DNA from: a bacterium
GTDB taxonomy: Bacteria; JAUVQV01; DATDCY01
Reading direction: 5' to 3'
Length of the DNA stretch: 64,000 nt
Assembly: GCA_036524115.1 (NCBI GenBank)
Contig: DATDCY010000315.1
Location: 42,032 to 106,031, forward strand
Positions 34,216-42,651 of this stretch are shown here, piece by piece; positions within the stretch are counted from its first letter, which is position 1, and each line of letters starts with the position of its first letter. Position numbers and translations under genes: made by a program. Under the pieces are notes generated by a model, which was not told the DNA's origin, made no database searches, and worked only from the letters and a program-made list of their open reading frames with translations.

Positions 34216-35466
34216 TCATGCGACCCGCTCGAAGACGACGCACGTGTTGCAGCCCCCGAACCCGAAGGCGTTCTTGAGCACGAACGTCTGGTCGACCCGC
34301 CGGGCGCCCTCGGCCACGCAGTCGAGCGGCAGCTCCGGGTCGGGCCGATGGTTGATCGTCGGCGGCAGCATGCCCGCGAGCATGCCCTCGAAGGCGAGGA
34401 CGGACTCGATCGCGCTGGAGGCGCCCATCGCATGGCCCGTGAGCGACTTGTTCGCGGTCACCGGCGGCAGAGCGTCGCCGAAGACCTCCCGCAGCGCGTC
34501 GTACTCCACCTTGTCGCCCACGCGCGTCGCCGCGGCGTGCGCGTTGACCGCGTCCACGTCGCCGGGCGCCACCCCGGCCTGGTCCAGGCTCTCGCGGATG
34601 CAGCGGCGCACCGTGTCGAGGTGCGGCGCCACGAAGTGGTGGGCGTCCGACGTCATGCCCCAGCCGGCGACCGCGATCCGGTAGTCCAGGCCGTGGGCGC
34701 GGGCGAACTCCTCGGCGGCGAGGACGACGCACCCGGCCCCCTCCGACACCACGAACCCGCGCCGGTGCGCGCTGAAGGGCCGGCTGGCGGCCTGCGGCGG
34801 CTCCTCGGGCTGCCCCTCCTTCGGGACGTAGGCGCCGTTCATCGTGGCGAAGCCGGCGACGATCGGCTCGACGAGCGCGAAGTCGGCCGCGCCGCAGAGC
34901 ACCACGTCCGCCCGGTCCTGCGCCAGCAGCAGCGCGCCCACGGTCATGGAGGTCACGCCCGTGGCGCACGCCGTCACGGTGCTCACGATCGGGCCCGTGG
35001 CGCCGGTGTGCATCGAGACCTTGCCGCCGACCATGTTGATGCAGGAGTTCGGGTTGACGCAGGGCAGCGGCAGCGTGCCGTCGGCGACGAGCTTGCGGTC
35101 GGCGGCGAGCACGGCGTCCAAGCCGCCCACCGCCGAGCTGTAGGTGATCGCCACGCGCGGCGCCAGTTCCGGCGTGATCCGGAGGCCGGAGCGGGCGAGG
35201 GCGCGCTCGACGGTGACGAGCGCGTACTTGAAGATCGGCGAGGGCCAGCGGGCCTGCTCGCGCGGCTTGAGGAAGTCGTAGGGCAGGTGGTCGATGTCCG
35301 GGGCCTGGCCGGCGATCTTGACGGGGAAGTCGTCGCCGGCCGCAAAGCGGGTCAGCCGCCCGACGCCGCTCTCGCCCCGCAGGGCGCGCTGCCACTGCCC
35401 GTCCAGGTCGAGCCCGAGCGGGGAGATCGCGTCGTAGCCGACGACGACGGGACGCCTGCCGAGCAA
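34216..35466 (-). CDS. Beta-ketoacyl-ACP synthase, FabF type (KS2)
   Basis: The 416-residue enzyme has active-site Cys167 in STVTACATGVTSM, His310 in VNAHAAATRVGD and His345 in ANKSLTGHAMG, so the triad is intact, and KNAFGFGGCNTC near the end. The start is TTG at 35466 behind AGGGGG, within 10 bases of the radical SAM stop; no ATG or GTG fits the N-terminus RRPVVVGYDAISPLG. It is moderately similar to KS1, perhaps an old duplication with a different chain or position preference. Confidence 0.9.
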   Translation of the reverse strand: MLGRRPVVVGYDAISPLGLDLDGQWQRALRGESGVGRLTRFAAGDDFPVKIAGQAPDIDHLPYDFLKPREQARWPSPIFKYALVTVERALARSGLRITPELAPRVAITYSSAVGGLDAVLAADRKLVADGTLPLPCVNPNSCINMVGGKVSMHTGATGPIVSTVTACATGVTSMTVGALLLAQDRADVVLCGAADFALVEPIVAGFATMNGAYVPKEGQPEEPPQAASRPFSAHRRGFVVSEGAGCVVLAAEEFARAHGLDYRIAVAGWGMTSDAHHFVAPHLDTVRRCIRESLDQAGVAPGDVDAVNAHAAATRVGDKVEYDALREVFGDALPPVTANKSLTGHAMGASSAIESVLAFEGMLAGMLPPTINHRPDPELPLDCVAEGARRVDQTFVLKNAFGFGGCNTCVVFERVA

Positions 35467-35474
35467 CGCGCCCC

Positions 35475-36473
35475 CTACCAGGGCAGGAACTTGTAGAGCT
35501 TGGCGAACATCTCGTAGACCTCGATCCAGTTCTGGAGGTCCCTGGTCGAGGCCATGTGGGCGCGCTTGTTGACCATCACCCAGCTCATGTGGGCCGCGCC
35601 GTCCTTGCACGTGGAGCAGTCGCGCGTCTCCGAGGTGCAGCAGCGGTGCATGGTCTTGAGGTCCGAGGCCCAGCGGATGAAGTTCGTGAGGTGCTTCGGG
35701 GCCGGGTCGCGCTTGTCGAGCGGCTGGGTCACCGACGGGCACTCCATCCAGCCGAACGGCCGGCCGAGCATCATCCCGGTGGTGATGACCTCGTGGTAGT
35801 ACTTGGAGCTGATGACCGTCTCCGGGTAGGCATCGAGCATGGCGTCCATCTCGGCGCGGATGGCGGTCAGCTCCCCGGGCTTCCAGCTGAAACCCGAGAC
35901 CCCCTCGTCGTTGGAGAGCAGCTGCATGTGCACCTTGAGGCCTGCGTCGCGGATCTTGCGGATGATGCGCTCGGTCCGGCCGATCTGCTTGGGCGTGATG
36001 GTGAAGAGGTAGTAGGTGTAGGGGTCGCCCTCGTAGTTCTTGCTGGAGATGGCGAAGGTGTCCCTGCCACGCAGCACGCGCTCGTCCTGCTCGTCGCCCC
36101 AGAGGGAGATGCCGACCATCAGGTCCGGGAAGCGGTCGCGGGGCACCTTGATCAGTCCGTTGGACGCGCAGAAGGTGGGGAGCCGCTTGTAGAACGCCTC
36201 CACGCGGTCGAGGCAGAGCGTCGGCTCGCCGCCGATGAGGATGGCGAGGTTCACGCCCCGTTCCATCTCCCGGTCGACGAACGCCTCCCACTCGGCGACG
36301 TCGGTCTCCTCCGGGGCGGCCTTGTGCTCGTTGGACGAGAAGAAGAAGCACCCCTTGCACCGCAGGTTGCAGCGGTTGGTGACGTCGTAGATGGAGCTGC
36401 GGATGTTGAGCCGGGAGATCTTCCGGTAGCGCTCGTGCCAGTGCTCGTCCAGGAGGGAGCTGATTGTCTTCAT
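35475..36473 (-). CDS. Radical SAM protein (twin A)
   Basis: The 332-residue enzyme has CNLRCKGC (Cys35, 39, 42) in the context YDVTNRCNLRCKGCFFF, ILIGGEPTL as GGE motif and a C-terminal Cys group (HRCCTSETRDCSTC) that may bind a second cluster. No B12 domain. It shares the YDxTxRCNxRCxGCxxF signature and overall layout with the next gene (twin B), so they are probably duplicates or partners. Substrate unknown. Lies between KS2 and twin B in the long minus operon. Confidence 0.85.
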   Translation of the reverse strand: MKTISSLLDEHWHERYRKISRLNIRSSIYDVTNRCNLRCKGCFFFSSNEHKAAPEETDVAEWEAFVDREMERGVNLAILIGGEPTLCLDRVEAFYKRLPTFCASNGLIKVPRDRFPDLMVGISLWGDEQDERVLRGRDTFAISSKNYEGDPYTYYLFTITPKQIGRTERIIRKIRDAGLKVHMQLLSNDEGVSGFSWKPGELTAIRAEMDAMLDAYPETVISSKYYHEVITTGMMLGRPFGWMECPSVTQPLDKRDPAPKHLTNFIRWASDLKTMHRCCTSETRDCSTCKDGAAHMSWVMVNKRAHMASTRDLQNWIEVYEMFAKLYKFLPW

Positions 36474-36487
36474 CGGGAGTGTTGGTG

Positions 36488-37537
36488 CTAGTCGAGCCCG
36501 AAGCCCGGTGGCGCCGTCATCCTTTCGCAGAGATTCCGGCCCTTAGTATAGTCCACGACCCAGACGGCGAGGTAGGTGTCGACGTAATCCAGCCAGGAGC
36601 GGAAGGTGTCGGGGTCCGTCGCGTGCCGGAAGAGGCGCGCCGTGACCACCGCGCTGCCGGCCGCGTAGTGGCGGCAGTCGGGGCAGTCGGTGTCGGGGAC
36701 GCAGCAGGCGGCGTCCCGGTCCCACTCCAGGTCCGTGCGGTACTGGCGAAATGAGCGTCCCAGGCCTAAGTCCGTGGACGGGTTCCGGCGGGGGTACGAG
36801 CAGCCGAACAGGTCGTGCAGCCCCAGCCGGTGGGTGTGGGCCACGGCGTTGTAGGGCGAGAAGAGCACGTGGTCGGGGTGGCGCGCCAGCAGCTCGGTCA
36901 TCGTCCGCCGGGTGCGGGCCAGCGACTCGGGCGTGTGACGCAGGCGGCCGCTGTAGCCGACGGGCGCGGAGAACATGTTGAACGTCACCTTGCAGTCCTC
37001 GCGCGCCAGGGTCGCGACCACGTCGCCGGCCTCGTCGATGTTGTGCGGGGTGAAGGTGTAGACGAAGACGGCGCGGGAGTCGCCCTTGTAGTTCTCGATC
37101 TGGCGGGCGAGCATGTGCCTGGCGCCGCGGATGCGCGCGCTGGTCTCGTCGTTGCCCCAGACCGAGACGTGGATCCGGTAGCCCACGGCGCGGGGGATGT
37201 GCATGATGCCGTTCGAGGCGATGGCGCCCAGCGGCATCTCCTCGTGGCACACCCGGAGCAGTTCGGGCACGAGGGAGGGCTCGGCGCCGGCGAGCACCAC
37301 GTAGGTGATGCCGCGGTCGCGCTCGGCGCGCATGAGGGCGCGCCACGCGTCGGGGTCGCCGTGCTCCGCCGCGTGCTGCTTGTCCCCCTCGAAGTAGTAG
37401 CAGCCCTCGCAGCGGATGTTGCAGCGGCGGGTCATGTCGTAGGTGGACTCGCGGAGGAAGAAATAGCGCCGCACGCGCTCCCACCGGGCCCTGACCTCCG
37501 GTTCCGCGGTCAGGGCCGCGAACGTCCACTCCGCCAT
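36488..37537 (-). CDS. Radical SAM protein (twin B)
   Basis: The 349-residue protein has CNIRCEGC (Cys39, 43, 46) in YDMTRRCNIRCEGCYYF, VVLAGAEPSL at the GGE position (one residue changed: GAE) and a C-terminal Cys set (CCVPDTDCPDCRHY). It parallels twin A throughout: SVWGNDETSARIRGARHMLA here against SLWGDEQDERVLRGRDTFAI there. The changed GGE motif may alter SAM binding. The start MAEWTF was chosen over the longer frame, which overlaps the ACP gene. Confidence 0.85.
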   Translation of the reverse strand: MAEWTFAALTAEPEVRARWERVRRYFFLRESTYDMTRRCNIRCEGCYYFEGDKQHAAEHGDPDAWRALMRAERDRGITYVVLAGAEPSLVPELLRVCHEEMPLGAIASNGIMHIPRAVGYRIHVSVWGNDETSARIRGARHMLARQIENYKGDSRAVFVYTFTPHNIDEAGDVVATLAREDCKVTFNMFSAPVGYSGRLRHTPESLARTRRTMTELLARHPDHVLFSPYNAVAHTHRLGLHDLFGCSYPRRNPSTDLGLGRSFRQYRTDLEWDRDAACCVPDTDCPDCRHYAAGSAVVTARLFRHATDPDTFRSWLDYVDTYLAVWVVDYTKGRNLCERMTAPPGFGLD

Positions 37538-37545
37538 CGTGCGGG

Positions 37546-37818
37546 CTAGGCCCCGGCCGCCAGCTTGCCGTGGATGTACTGGGAGATCAGGCGCAGGGTC
37601 TTGAGCTTCGGGTAGTCGTCCTCGTCGATGCGTACGCGGTACTGGTCGCGCAGCACCAGCGCCACGGTCGCCAGGTCCATGCTGTCGACGCCCACCTCGT
37701 CCACGAGGTCCAGGTCGGGGTCGAAGGTCTCGGGAGTTACGTCCTCGAGCTTCAGCTCCCTGATCATGATCCCGGCGATGTTGAGGATCAACTGGTCCAG
37801 TTCCATTGCTACAGCCAT
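37546..37818 (-). CDS. Acyl carrier protein
   Basis: The 90-residue carrier has the attachment site DEVGVDSMDLATVALVLRD (Ser about 44), with the acidic helix II of aryl-polyene type carriers. ATG 37818 behind GGGGGG was chosen; a second ATG lies at 37806. It sits between the dehydratase and the radical SAM twins in the long minus-strand operon. Confidence 0.88.
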   Translation of the reverse strand: MAVAMELDQLILNIAGIMIRELKLEDVTPETFDPDLDLVDEVGVDSMDLATVALVLRDQYRVRIDEDDYPKLKTLRLISQYIHGKLAAGA

Positions 37819-37908
37819 ATCCCCCCCGTCTTCCTGTCTGCTTCCGTCGGCACCCTGCGCCGGAACGCCCCCCCCGGGCCGTTCGTCCGCCACGCAGCCG
37901 TCGTCGCG

Positions 37909-38289
37909 CTAACGCTCCACGCTCTTGACCACCATCGTCCCGCTGCACACCGGCGTCTCCCCCCTGGTGATCCGGAAGGCGTACGCCCCGTCGCGGCCGG
38001 GGCGCGGCTCGGCCGACACCTGCAGCTGCTCGCCCGGCAGGATCATCTGCTTGAAGCGGACGCGGCTGACTTCCGCCACCCGCGCGGGCAGGCCCAGGGC
38101 GGACTGGATTAGATCGGCGACCATCGCCAGCTGCGCGATTCCCGGCAGCACCGGCTGACCGGGAAAATGGCCGTCAAACCAGGGAGAATCAGCGGGGACC
38201 CACACGTCAACCATTAGAGCGCAATCGCCTCGTCGTATGTCGGCTGCCTTGTACCACAGAGGATTTGTTCCTGCAAATTGTTCGCTCAT
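37909..38289 (-). CDS. FabZ/ApeI-like 3-hydroxyacyl-ACP dehydratase subunit
   Basis: The 126-residue hotdog protein has FDGHFPGQPVLPGIAQLAMV (about 38-57) with the catalytic His, but the Glu that FabZ/FabA carries about 14 residues later is Ala. This pattern resembles the ApeI subunit of aryl-polyene clusters, which as I recall works as a heterodimer with ApeP. The gene at 42202 is a candidate partner that keeps a Glu. It should dehydrate 3-hydroxyacyl chains on the carrier protein. Confidence 0.82.
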   Translation of the reverse strand: MSEQFAGTNPLWYKAADIRRGDCALMVDVWVPADSPWFDGHFPGQPVLPGIAQLAMVADLIQSALGLPARVAEVSRVRFKQMILPGEQLQVSAEPRPGRDGAYAFRITRGETPVCSGTMVVKSVER

Positions 38290-38388
38290 CGCCGATATCC
38301 GCGTGCGCGGATCGAAGGCGCCGGCCTGTCACCGCGCGTCAAACCTGTCATCGCGTCCCCATTGTACCGCCGTACGCGCAGATCGTGG

Positions 38389-39753
38389 TCATCGCACGAG
38401 GTGCTCCCACAGGGGGCCGGACCGGCCGCGCTGGTGCATACGCTGGAGGATGGCCGTCGCGGCGTCCCCGCCGGAGGCCTCGACCCAGTTGTCCCGCCCC
38501 CGGGCCCGCTTGGCCAGGGCCTGCGCGATCGCGGGAAGGGTGATCCCCGCCGGCTGGTAGAACACCGGTTCCACGATGTTCGCTCCGGCGGCGATCTGCC
38601 CCTCCCGCACGGCCAGTTCGTGCAGGGGCGTGTTCGGGTAGATGCGCATGCCGCCGAAGAGGAAGAGAACGGTCCTCTCGAGCGTCTCGATCTGCGCCAG
38701 GGTGTCGGCGAACGTCTCCTCCGTCTCACCGGGGCCGCCGAAGAGGAGGTAGTGGGCCACGTGCAGGCCGGCGGCCCGCGCGGCGCGGTGGGCGGCCAGC
38801 ACCTCGCTGCGGCGGAAGGGCTTGCCGTAGGCCTTCAGGACGCCGTCCGTCAGGGACTCCGTGCCGAATTCCACGTGCCTGAGCCCGCAGGCGGCCATGG
38901 TCTCGAAGTAGCCCTCCGGCAGGGCGACGGGCGCGAAGAAGCCGCCCCAGGGGATCGTGAGGCCGTGCTCCCGGAAGGCGCGGGCGACCTCCAGGCTGTG
39001 TCCCACGTCGGCGTTGAACGCCGAGTCGGTGATGAAGAGGTACCGGGCCCCCGCCTCCTGGAGCCGCAGGGCGGTGGCCGCCACCTCGTCGACCGGCGCG
39101 TGGCGCAGGCGCCGGCCCTCGATGCGCGGGTAGGTGCAGTAGACGCAGCGGAACGGGCAGCCGCGCTTGGTCTGGAGATTGAGCATGCCGCCGTTGCGCA
39201 GGTAGAAGTCCACGTGCCCGGCCCGCGCGTCGAAGCGGCGCCTGACGGACTGCGGCCAGGGCTCCGGCGCGGGCAGCGGCGGCCCCGCGTCCGCCCCGCT
39301 CCGGGTCACGACGCCCGGCAGGCCGGCCGGGTCCAGCCCCGCGGCCAGCGCCTCGAGCAGCGCTTCGAGCCGCTCGCCCTCGCCGACTATTCCGTAGTCG
39401 GCCTCCAGCAGTTCCATGGCTTCGCCCGGGAAGATCGTGAAGCCGCTGCCCCCCAGCACGATCGGCGCCCCGCTGCAGCGGCGGACGCGAAGGGCGAGCT
39501 GGCGATAGTCCCCCATGTAGCTGCGGGGGGCGCGGCTGTCGGTGTTGTCTGCGTTGCGGAGCGAGAGCCCGATGACTTCGGGGCTCCATTCGGCGACGGC
39601 GCGCTCCAGCGCCTGGTCCTCGCCCAGACAGTTGAGGTCCAGGCAGCGCACCTCGTGCCGCGCGGAGATGGACCCCGCCACGTAGTCGAGGCCCAGCGGG
39701 TAGACCGGGAACGGCTCGCGCACGGTGTTGACGGAGAGCAGGAGCACTCTCAT
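38389..39753 (-). CDS. B12-binding-domain radical SAM protein (lipid type, 1)
   Basis: The 454-residue enzyme has an N-terminal Rossmann-type cobalamin-binding domain (about 1-140: RVLLLSVNTVREPFPVYPLG, IVLGGSGFTIFPGEAMELL) without a clear DxHxxG motif, then CPFRCVYC (Cys199, 203, 206) and FGTESLTDGVLKAYGKPF typical of the Elp3/MiaB-like core. Such proteins are often labelled lipid-biosynthesis B12/radical SAM enzymes and can methylate or rearrange unreactive carbons. It overlaps the KS-CLF stop (ATGA). Confidence 0.86.
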   Translation of the reverse strand: MRVLLLSVNTVREPFPVYPLGLDYVAGSISARHEVRCLDLNCLGEDQALERAVAEWSPEVIGLSLRNADNTDSRAPRSYMGDYRQLALRVRRCSGAPIVLGGSGFTIFPGEAMELLEADYGIVGEGERLEALLEALAAGLDPAGLPGVVTRSGADAGPPLPAPEPWPQSVRRRFDARAGHVDFYLRNGGMLNLQTKRGCPFRCVYCTYPRIEGRRLRHAPVDEVAATALRLQEAGARYLFITDSAFNADVGHSLEVARAFREHGLTIPWGGFFAPVALPEGYFETMAACGLRHVEFGTESLTDGVLKAYGKPFRRSEVLAAHRAARAAGLHVAHYLLFGGPGETEETFADTLAQIETLERTVLFLFGGMRIYPNTPLHELAVREGQIAAGANIVEPVFYQPAGITLPAIAQALAKRARGRDNWVEASGGDAATAILQRMHQRGRSGPLWEHLVR

Positions 39754-41912
39754 CGCGGCCCGACCATCACGGCGGAGGAGGAGAGGCCGAGGCCCAGCAG
39801 CAGGACGCCCCGGCCGCCGAGGGGGACATCGACCCCGCCGGCGAGGGCGGCCGGGACGAGCTGGTCCCGGACCATCCGGTGCGCGAGGACCGCCGCAACC
39901 GCCGAGGCCGCGCCGAACTGACCGATGGCGCGGCGATAGTCGATCACGGGCCTATCGAAGCCGCTGGCCGCCACGAAGGCCGCCAGGTCGCGGGAGGCCG
40001 CCTCGGCGTGCCCGGCGGGGATGCCGGCGAGGATGGCGCCGACGGTGTTGCGGACGTTCCCGGCCCCACCCGCGGCCTCGAGCAGCGCCTGCATCGCGTC
40101 CGCCCCCGAATCGCCGCGATACGCCAGGAGGGCGACCGTGGGCTCGTCGCCGCGCGCCCGCCGCAGCAGCAGCGCCCCGCCCCCGTCGGCCGGCGGGGTG
40201 CCGCGCACCGAGTCGTCGAACAGCGGCGCCAGCGACGGATGGCCCTCGTCGACGCCGAGCACGAGGACCGCCTGGCCGGGGTCGCCCGCCAGCAGATCGG
40301 CCGCCAGCAGCGCCTGCTCGAAGGAGGCGTCGCCGCCCGTGGTCGTGACGTTGGCCCCCCGGGCGCCGAGGTGCATCGCGATCTGGCCGGCTGGCGCGTT
40401 GTGCACCGAGCCGACGAAGTCCGTGGGGGAGGGGAACCGCTGCCGCGTCTCGAAGAGCCGGCGCAGGAAGTCGTGCGTCTCCGAGAGCGCGCCCCAGGCC
40501 GTGCCGAGGCAGACGGCCATGGGCCCGGCGCCGGCGGGCGCGCCGTGACAGGCCTCGGTCGCCAGGGCCAGGGCCAGCCGCGACAGACGCTTGAGTCGAC
40601 GGACGACGCGCGACGGCAGCTCCCCGCAGATCGCCTGCTCGTCGAGGCAGCCGGCGCAACTGCCGCCCGCCGCGAAGCGCTCCCAGGTGGCGCGCGTGCC
40701 GCCGGCCCCGGTCAGGCAGGCGGCGGCAGCGATTGCCAGTGCGGGCGGACGCGGTGGCATCGCGCGAGCGGTCCCGGGCCGGGCCCTGCCGATCACCAGC
40801 GCCGCGTTGTTCCCGCCGAACCCGAAGGAGTTGGAGAGCACGGTGCCGATGCTCCGCCGGACAGGCGCCGTCACCGGGTCCAGCTTCAGCTGCGGATCGA
40901 CGTTCTCCAGTCCCGCGTTGGCCGGTGCGAAGCCCTCGTTCACGGCCAGGGCCGAGACCACGGCTTCTATCGCGCCCGCCGCGGCCAGACTGTGTCCGGT
41001 CGCCCCCTTGATCGAGGAGAGAGCGGGCGGGTGATCCCCGAAAAGCGAGACGACGGCCCGCGCCTCGGCCAGGTCGTTGTCCTCGGTGCCGGTGCCGTGG
41101 AGATTGATGTAGTCGATTTCCTCGGGCGCCACGCCGGCGTCGGCGAGGGCGGCCCGCATCGCGGCGATCGCCCCCAGGCCCTCGGGGTGGGGCGCCGCCG
41201 GGTGGTGGGCGTCGCACGACAGGCCGGCCCCCAGTAGCTGCGCGCCCCCGCCGGCGGGCGGATCGCTCGTGAGCAGGAGCAGGGCCGCGCCCTCCGCCAC
41301 CGACATGCCGTGCCGGTCGCGGTCGAGCGGGCGGCTGCCCCGCGGGTCGATGAGCTGGAGGGAGTGGAATCCGAAGTAGGTCAGGCGGCAGAGGCTGTCG
41401 GCGCCGCCGGCCAGCACCCGCCGCGCCAGCCCGCGGCGCAGCATGGCCATCGCGAGGGCGATCGCCACGGCGCCCGACGAGCAGGCGGTGGAGACGGTGA
41501 TGAGCGGGCCGCGGCAGCCGCAGCGCCGGGCAAGCAGCTCGGCCACGGTGCCGGCGCCGTGATGGCGGTAGGCGGCCGGGTCCTCGCAGCCGCCTTCCAG
41601 CAGCGTCTCGGTGCGCAGGATGCCGCCGGTCGTCGTGCCCAGGACGATGGCGTCGACCGGGCCCGGGGCGCCGGCCAGGGCCTGGTCCGCGGCAAGGCAG
41701 GCCAGACGGTGTGTGCGGGGGAGGCGTTCGCCTTCGTCCTCCGCGAGGTCCACCGCCCCGACGGGCAGGTCGTTCCCGGATTCGATGGGGAAGATTCGCA
41801 GCGGCCCCAGCCCGCGTCGTGCTTCGAGCAGGGCCGACAGCGTCTGGTCCGTGCCGCTCCCGAGGGCGCCGATCACCCCCATCCCGGCGATGGAGACCGG
41901 GCCACCGCTCAA
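39750..41912 (-). CDS. Ketosynthase-chain-length-factor fusion
   Basis: The 720-residue protein joins a complete FabF-type ketosynthase (1-380; Cys144 in STACSSGAVA, His272 in NLHGTGTEDND, His307 in KGATGHSLAAAG, NSFGFGGNNA) to a second, KS-like domain (about 390-720) whose active-site region reads NVTTTGGDASFEQALL with no Cys. The second half resembles the beta-ketoacyl-synthase chain-length-factor family. In aryl-polyene pathways the equivalents (ApeO and ApeC) are separate proteins forming a heterodimer. The start is TTG, overlapping the ACP stop as TTGA; no ATG or GTG fits the fold. Confidence 0.85.
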   Translation of the reverse strand: MSGGPVSIAGMGVIGALGSGTDQTLSALLEARRGLGPLRIFPIESGNDLPVGAVDLAEDEGERLPRTHRLACLAADQALAGAPGPVDAIVLGTTTGGILRTETLLEGGCEDPAAYRHHGAGTVAELLARRCGCRGPLITVSTACSSGAVAIALAMAMLRRGLARRVLAGGADSLCRLTYFGFHSLQLIDPRGSRPLDRDRHGMSVAEGAALLLLTSDPPAGGGAQLLGAGLSCDAHHPAAPHPEGLGAIAAMRAALADAGVAPEEIDYINLHGTGTEDNDLAEARAVVSLFGDHPPALSSIKGATGHSLAAAGAIEAVVSALAVNEGFAPANAGLENVDPQLKLDPVTAPVRRSIGTVLSNSFGFGGNNAALVIGRARPGTARAMPPRPPALAIAAAACLTGAGGTRATWERFAAGGSCAGCLDEQAICGELPSRVVRRLKRLSRLALALATEACHGAPAGAGPMAVCLGTAWGALSETHDFLRRLFETRQRFPSPTDFVGSVHNAPAGQIAMHLGARGANVTTTGGDASFEQALLAADLLAGDPGQAVLVLGVDEGHPSLAPLFDDSVRGTPPADGGGALLLRRARGDEPTVALLAYRGDSGADAMQALLEAAGGAGNVRNTVGAILAGIPAGHAEAASRDLAAFVAASGFDRPVIDYRRAIGQFGAASAVAAVLAHRMVRDQLVPAALAGGVDVPLGGRGVLLLGLGLSSSAVMVGPR

Positions 41913-42175
41913 CTGGTGAGCCTCGGGGACTTCTCCTGGATGTAGCTGGCGAGCGTCCGCAGGGAGGCGAAGACCCTGGCGCCCAGCTCCTTGTTGTCGA
42001 TGACGACCCCGTAGTCCCGCTCGATCATGACGACCATTTCCAGGGTGTCGATGGAGTCGATCCCCAGGTCGCCGCCGACGAGCCGGCCGTCCAGGGGGAT
42101 GTCGGCGGGGGTGACGTCCGGGAGGTTGAGGATCTGAACGATCTTGACCCGCAGCGCTTCGATCAGCGTGTCCAT
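41909..42175 (-). CDS. Acyl carrier protein
   Basis: The 88-residue carrier has GGDLGIDSIDTLEMVVMIER (Ser about 40). ATG 42175 is favoured because a palindromic extended -10 box (42185-42194) would start transcription near 42178; GTG at 42184 would add three residues. It is translationally coupled to the KS-CLF fusion (TTGA overlap), making it the likely partner of that condensing enzyme. Confidence 0.88.
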   Translation of the reverse strand: MDTLIEALRVKIVQILNLPDVTPADIPLDGRLVGGDLGIDSIDTLEMVVMIERDYGVVIDNKELGARVFASLRTLASYIQEKSPRLTS

Positions 42176-42184
42176 GTCCTCCAC

Positions 42185-42194
42185 ATGATATCAT
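42185..42194. promoter_or_regulatory. Palindromic, bidirectional extended -10 box
   Basis: ATGATATCAT is identical on both strands and reads TGATATCAT each way, an extended -10 (TGn plus TATCAT). It stands in the short gap between divergent starts at 42175 (minus) and 42202 (plus). No clear -35 on either side. Confidence 0.45.
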
Positions 42195-42201
42195 CTTTCC
42201 C

Positions 42202-42651
42202 ATGGGCGCCGAGGGGACGCAGGGCGGTCCGAACGTGGACCTCGAGACGCTCGTACCCCATCGCGGCCGCATGCTGCTGCTCTCGGAGATCGTCTCGTTC
42301 GATACGGACGAGGCCACCTGCCGCGCCGTCGTGCGCGAGGGCTGGCCGCTGACCGGGGAAGGCGGCGCCGACCCGCTGGTGCTCATCGAGCTGGTTGCCC
42401 AGACGGCGGCGGTCAACAACGGCTGGAACATCATCCAGACGCAGGAGCCGGGGCGGCACCACCGCGGCTGGATCGCGGGCATCAAGAGCGCCCGGCTGGG
42501 GGTCGACCGCATCGCCCTCGGCACGGCGCTGACGACCCGGGCGCGGAACCAGTTCGCCTACGAGGAGTTCCGCGAGATCGAGGGCACGGTCAGCATCGGC
42601 GCGGAGGTCGTGGCCGAGGTGACGCTGCAACTCGTGCAGGCGGCGCCGTGA
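42202..42651 (+). CDS. ApeP-like hotdog dehydratase subunit
   Basis: The 149-residue protein has LVPHRGRMLLLSEIVSFDTD and LVLIELVAQTAAVNN (Glu about 73), a hotdog pattern with Glu at the FabA/Z acidic position. It resembles the ApeP dehydratase family of aryl-polyene clusters. Together with the His-bearing subunit at 37909 it could complete one active site. The ATG lies seven bases after a -10 box, so the message is probably leaderless; GTG 42235 is the alternative start. Confidence 0.82.
   Translation: MGAEGTQGGPNVDLETLVPHRGRMLLLSEIVSFDTDEATCRAVVREGWPLTGEGGADPLVLIELVAQTAAVNNGWNIIQTQEPGRHHRGWIAGIKSARLGVDRIALGTALTTRARNQFAYEEFREIEGTVSIGAEVVAEVTLQLVQAAP

Noticed and set aside
39750-41912. Reading the KS-CLF gene as a modular type I polyketide synthase
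   Set aside because: No acyltransferase, carrier or reductase domains are in the chain, and the separate ACP in front fits a type II system.
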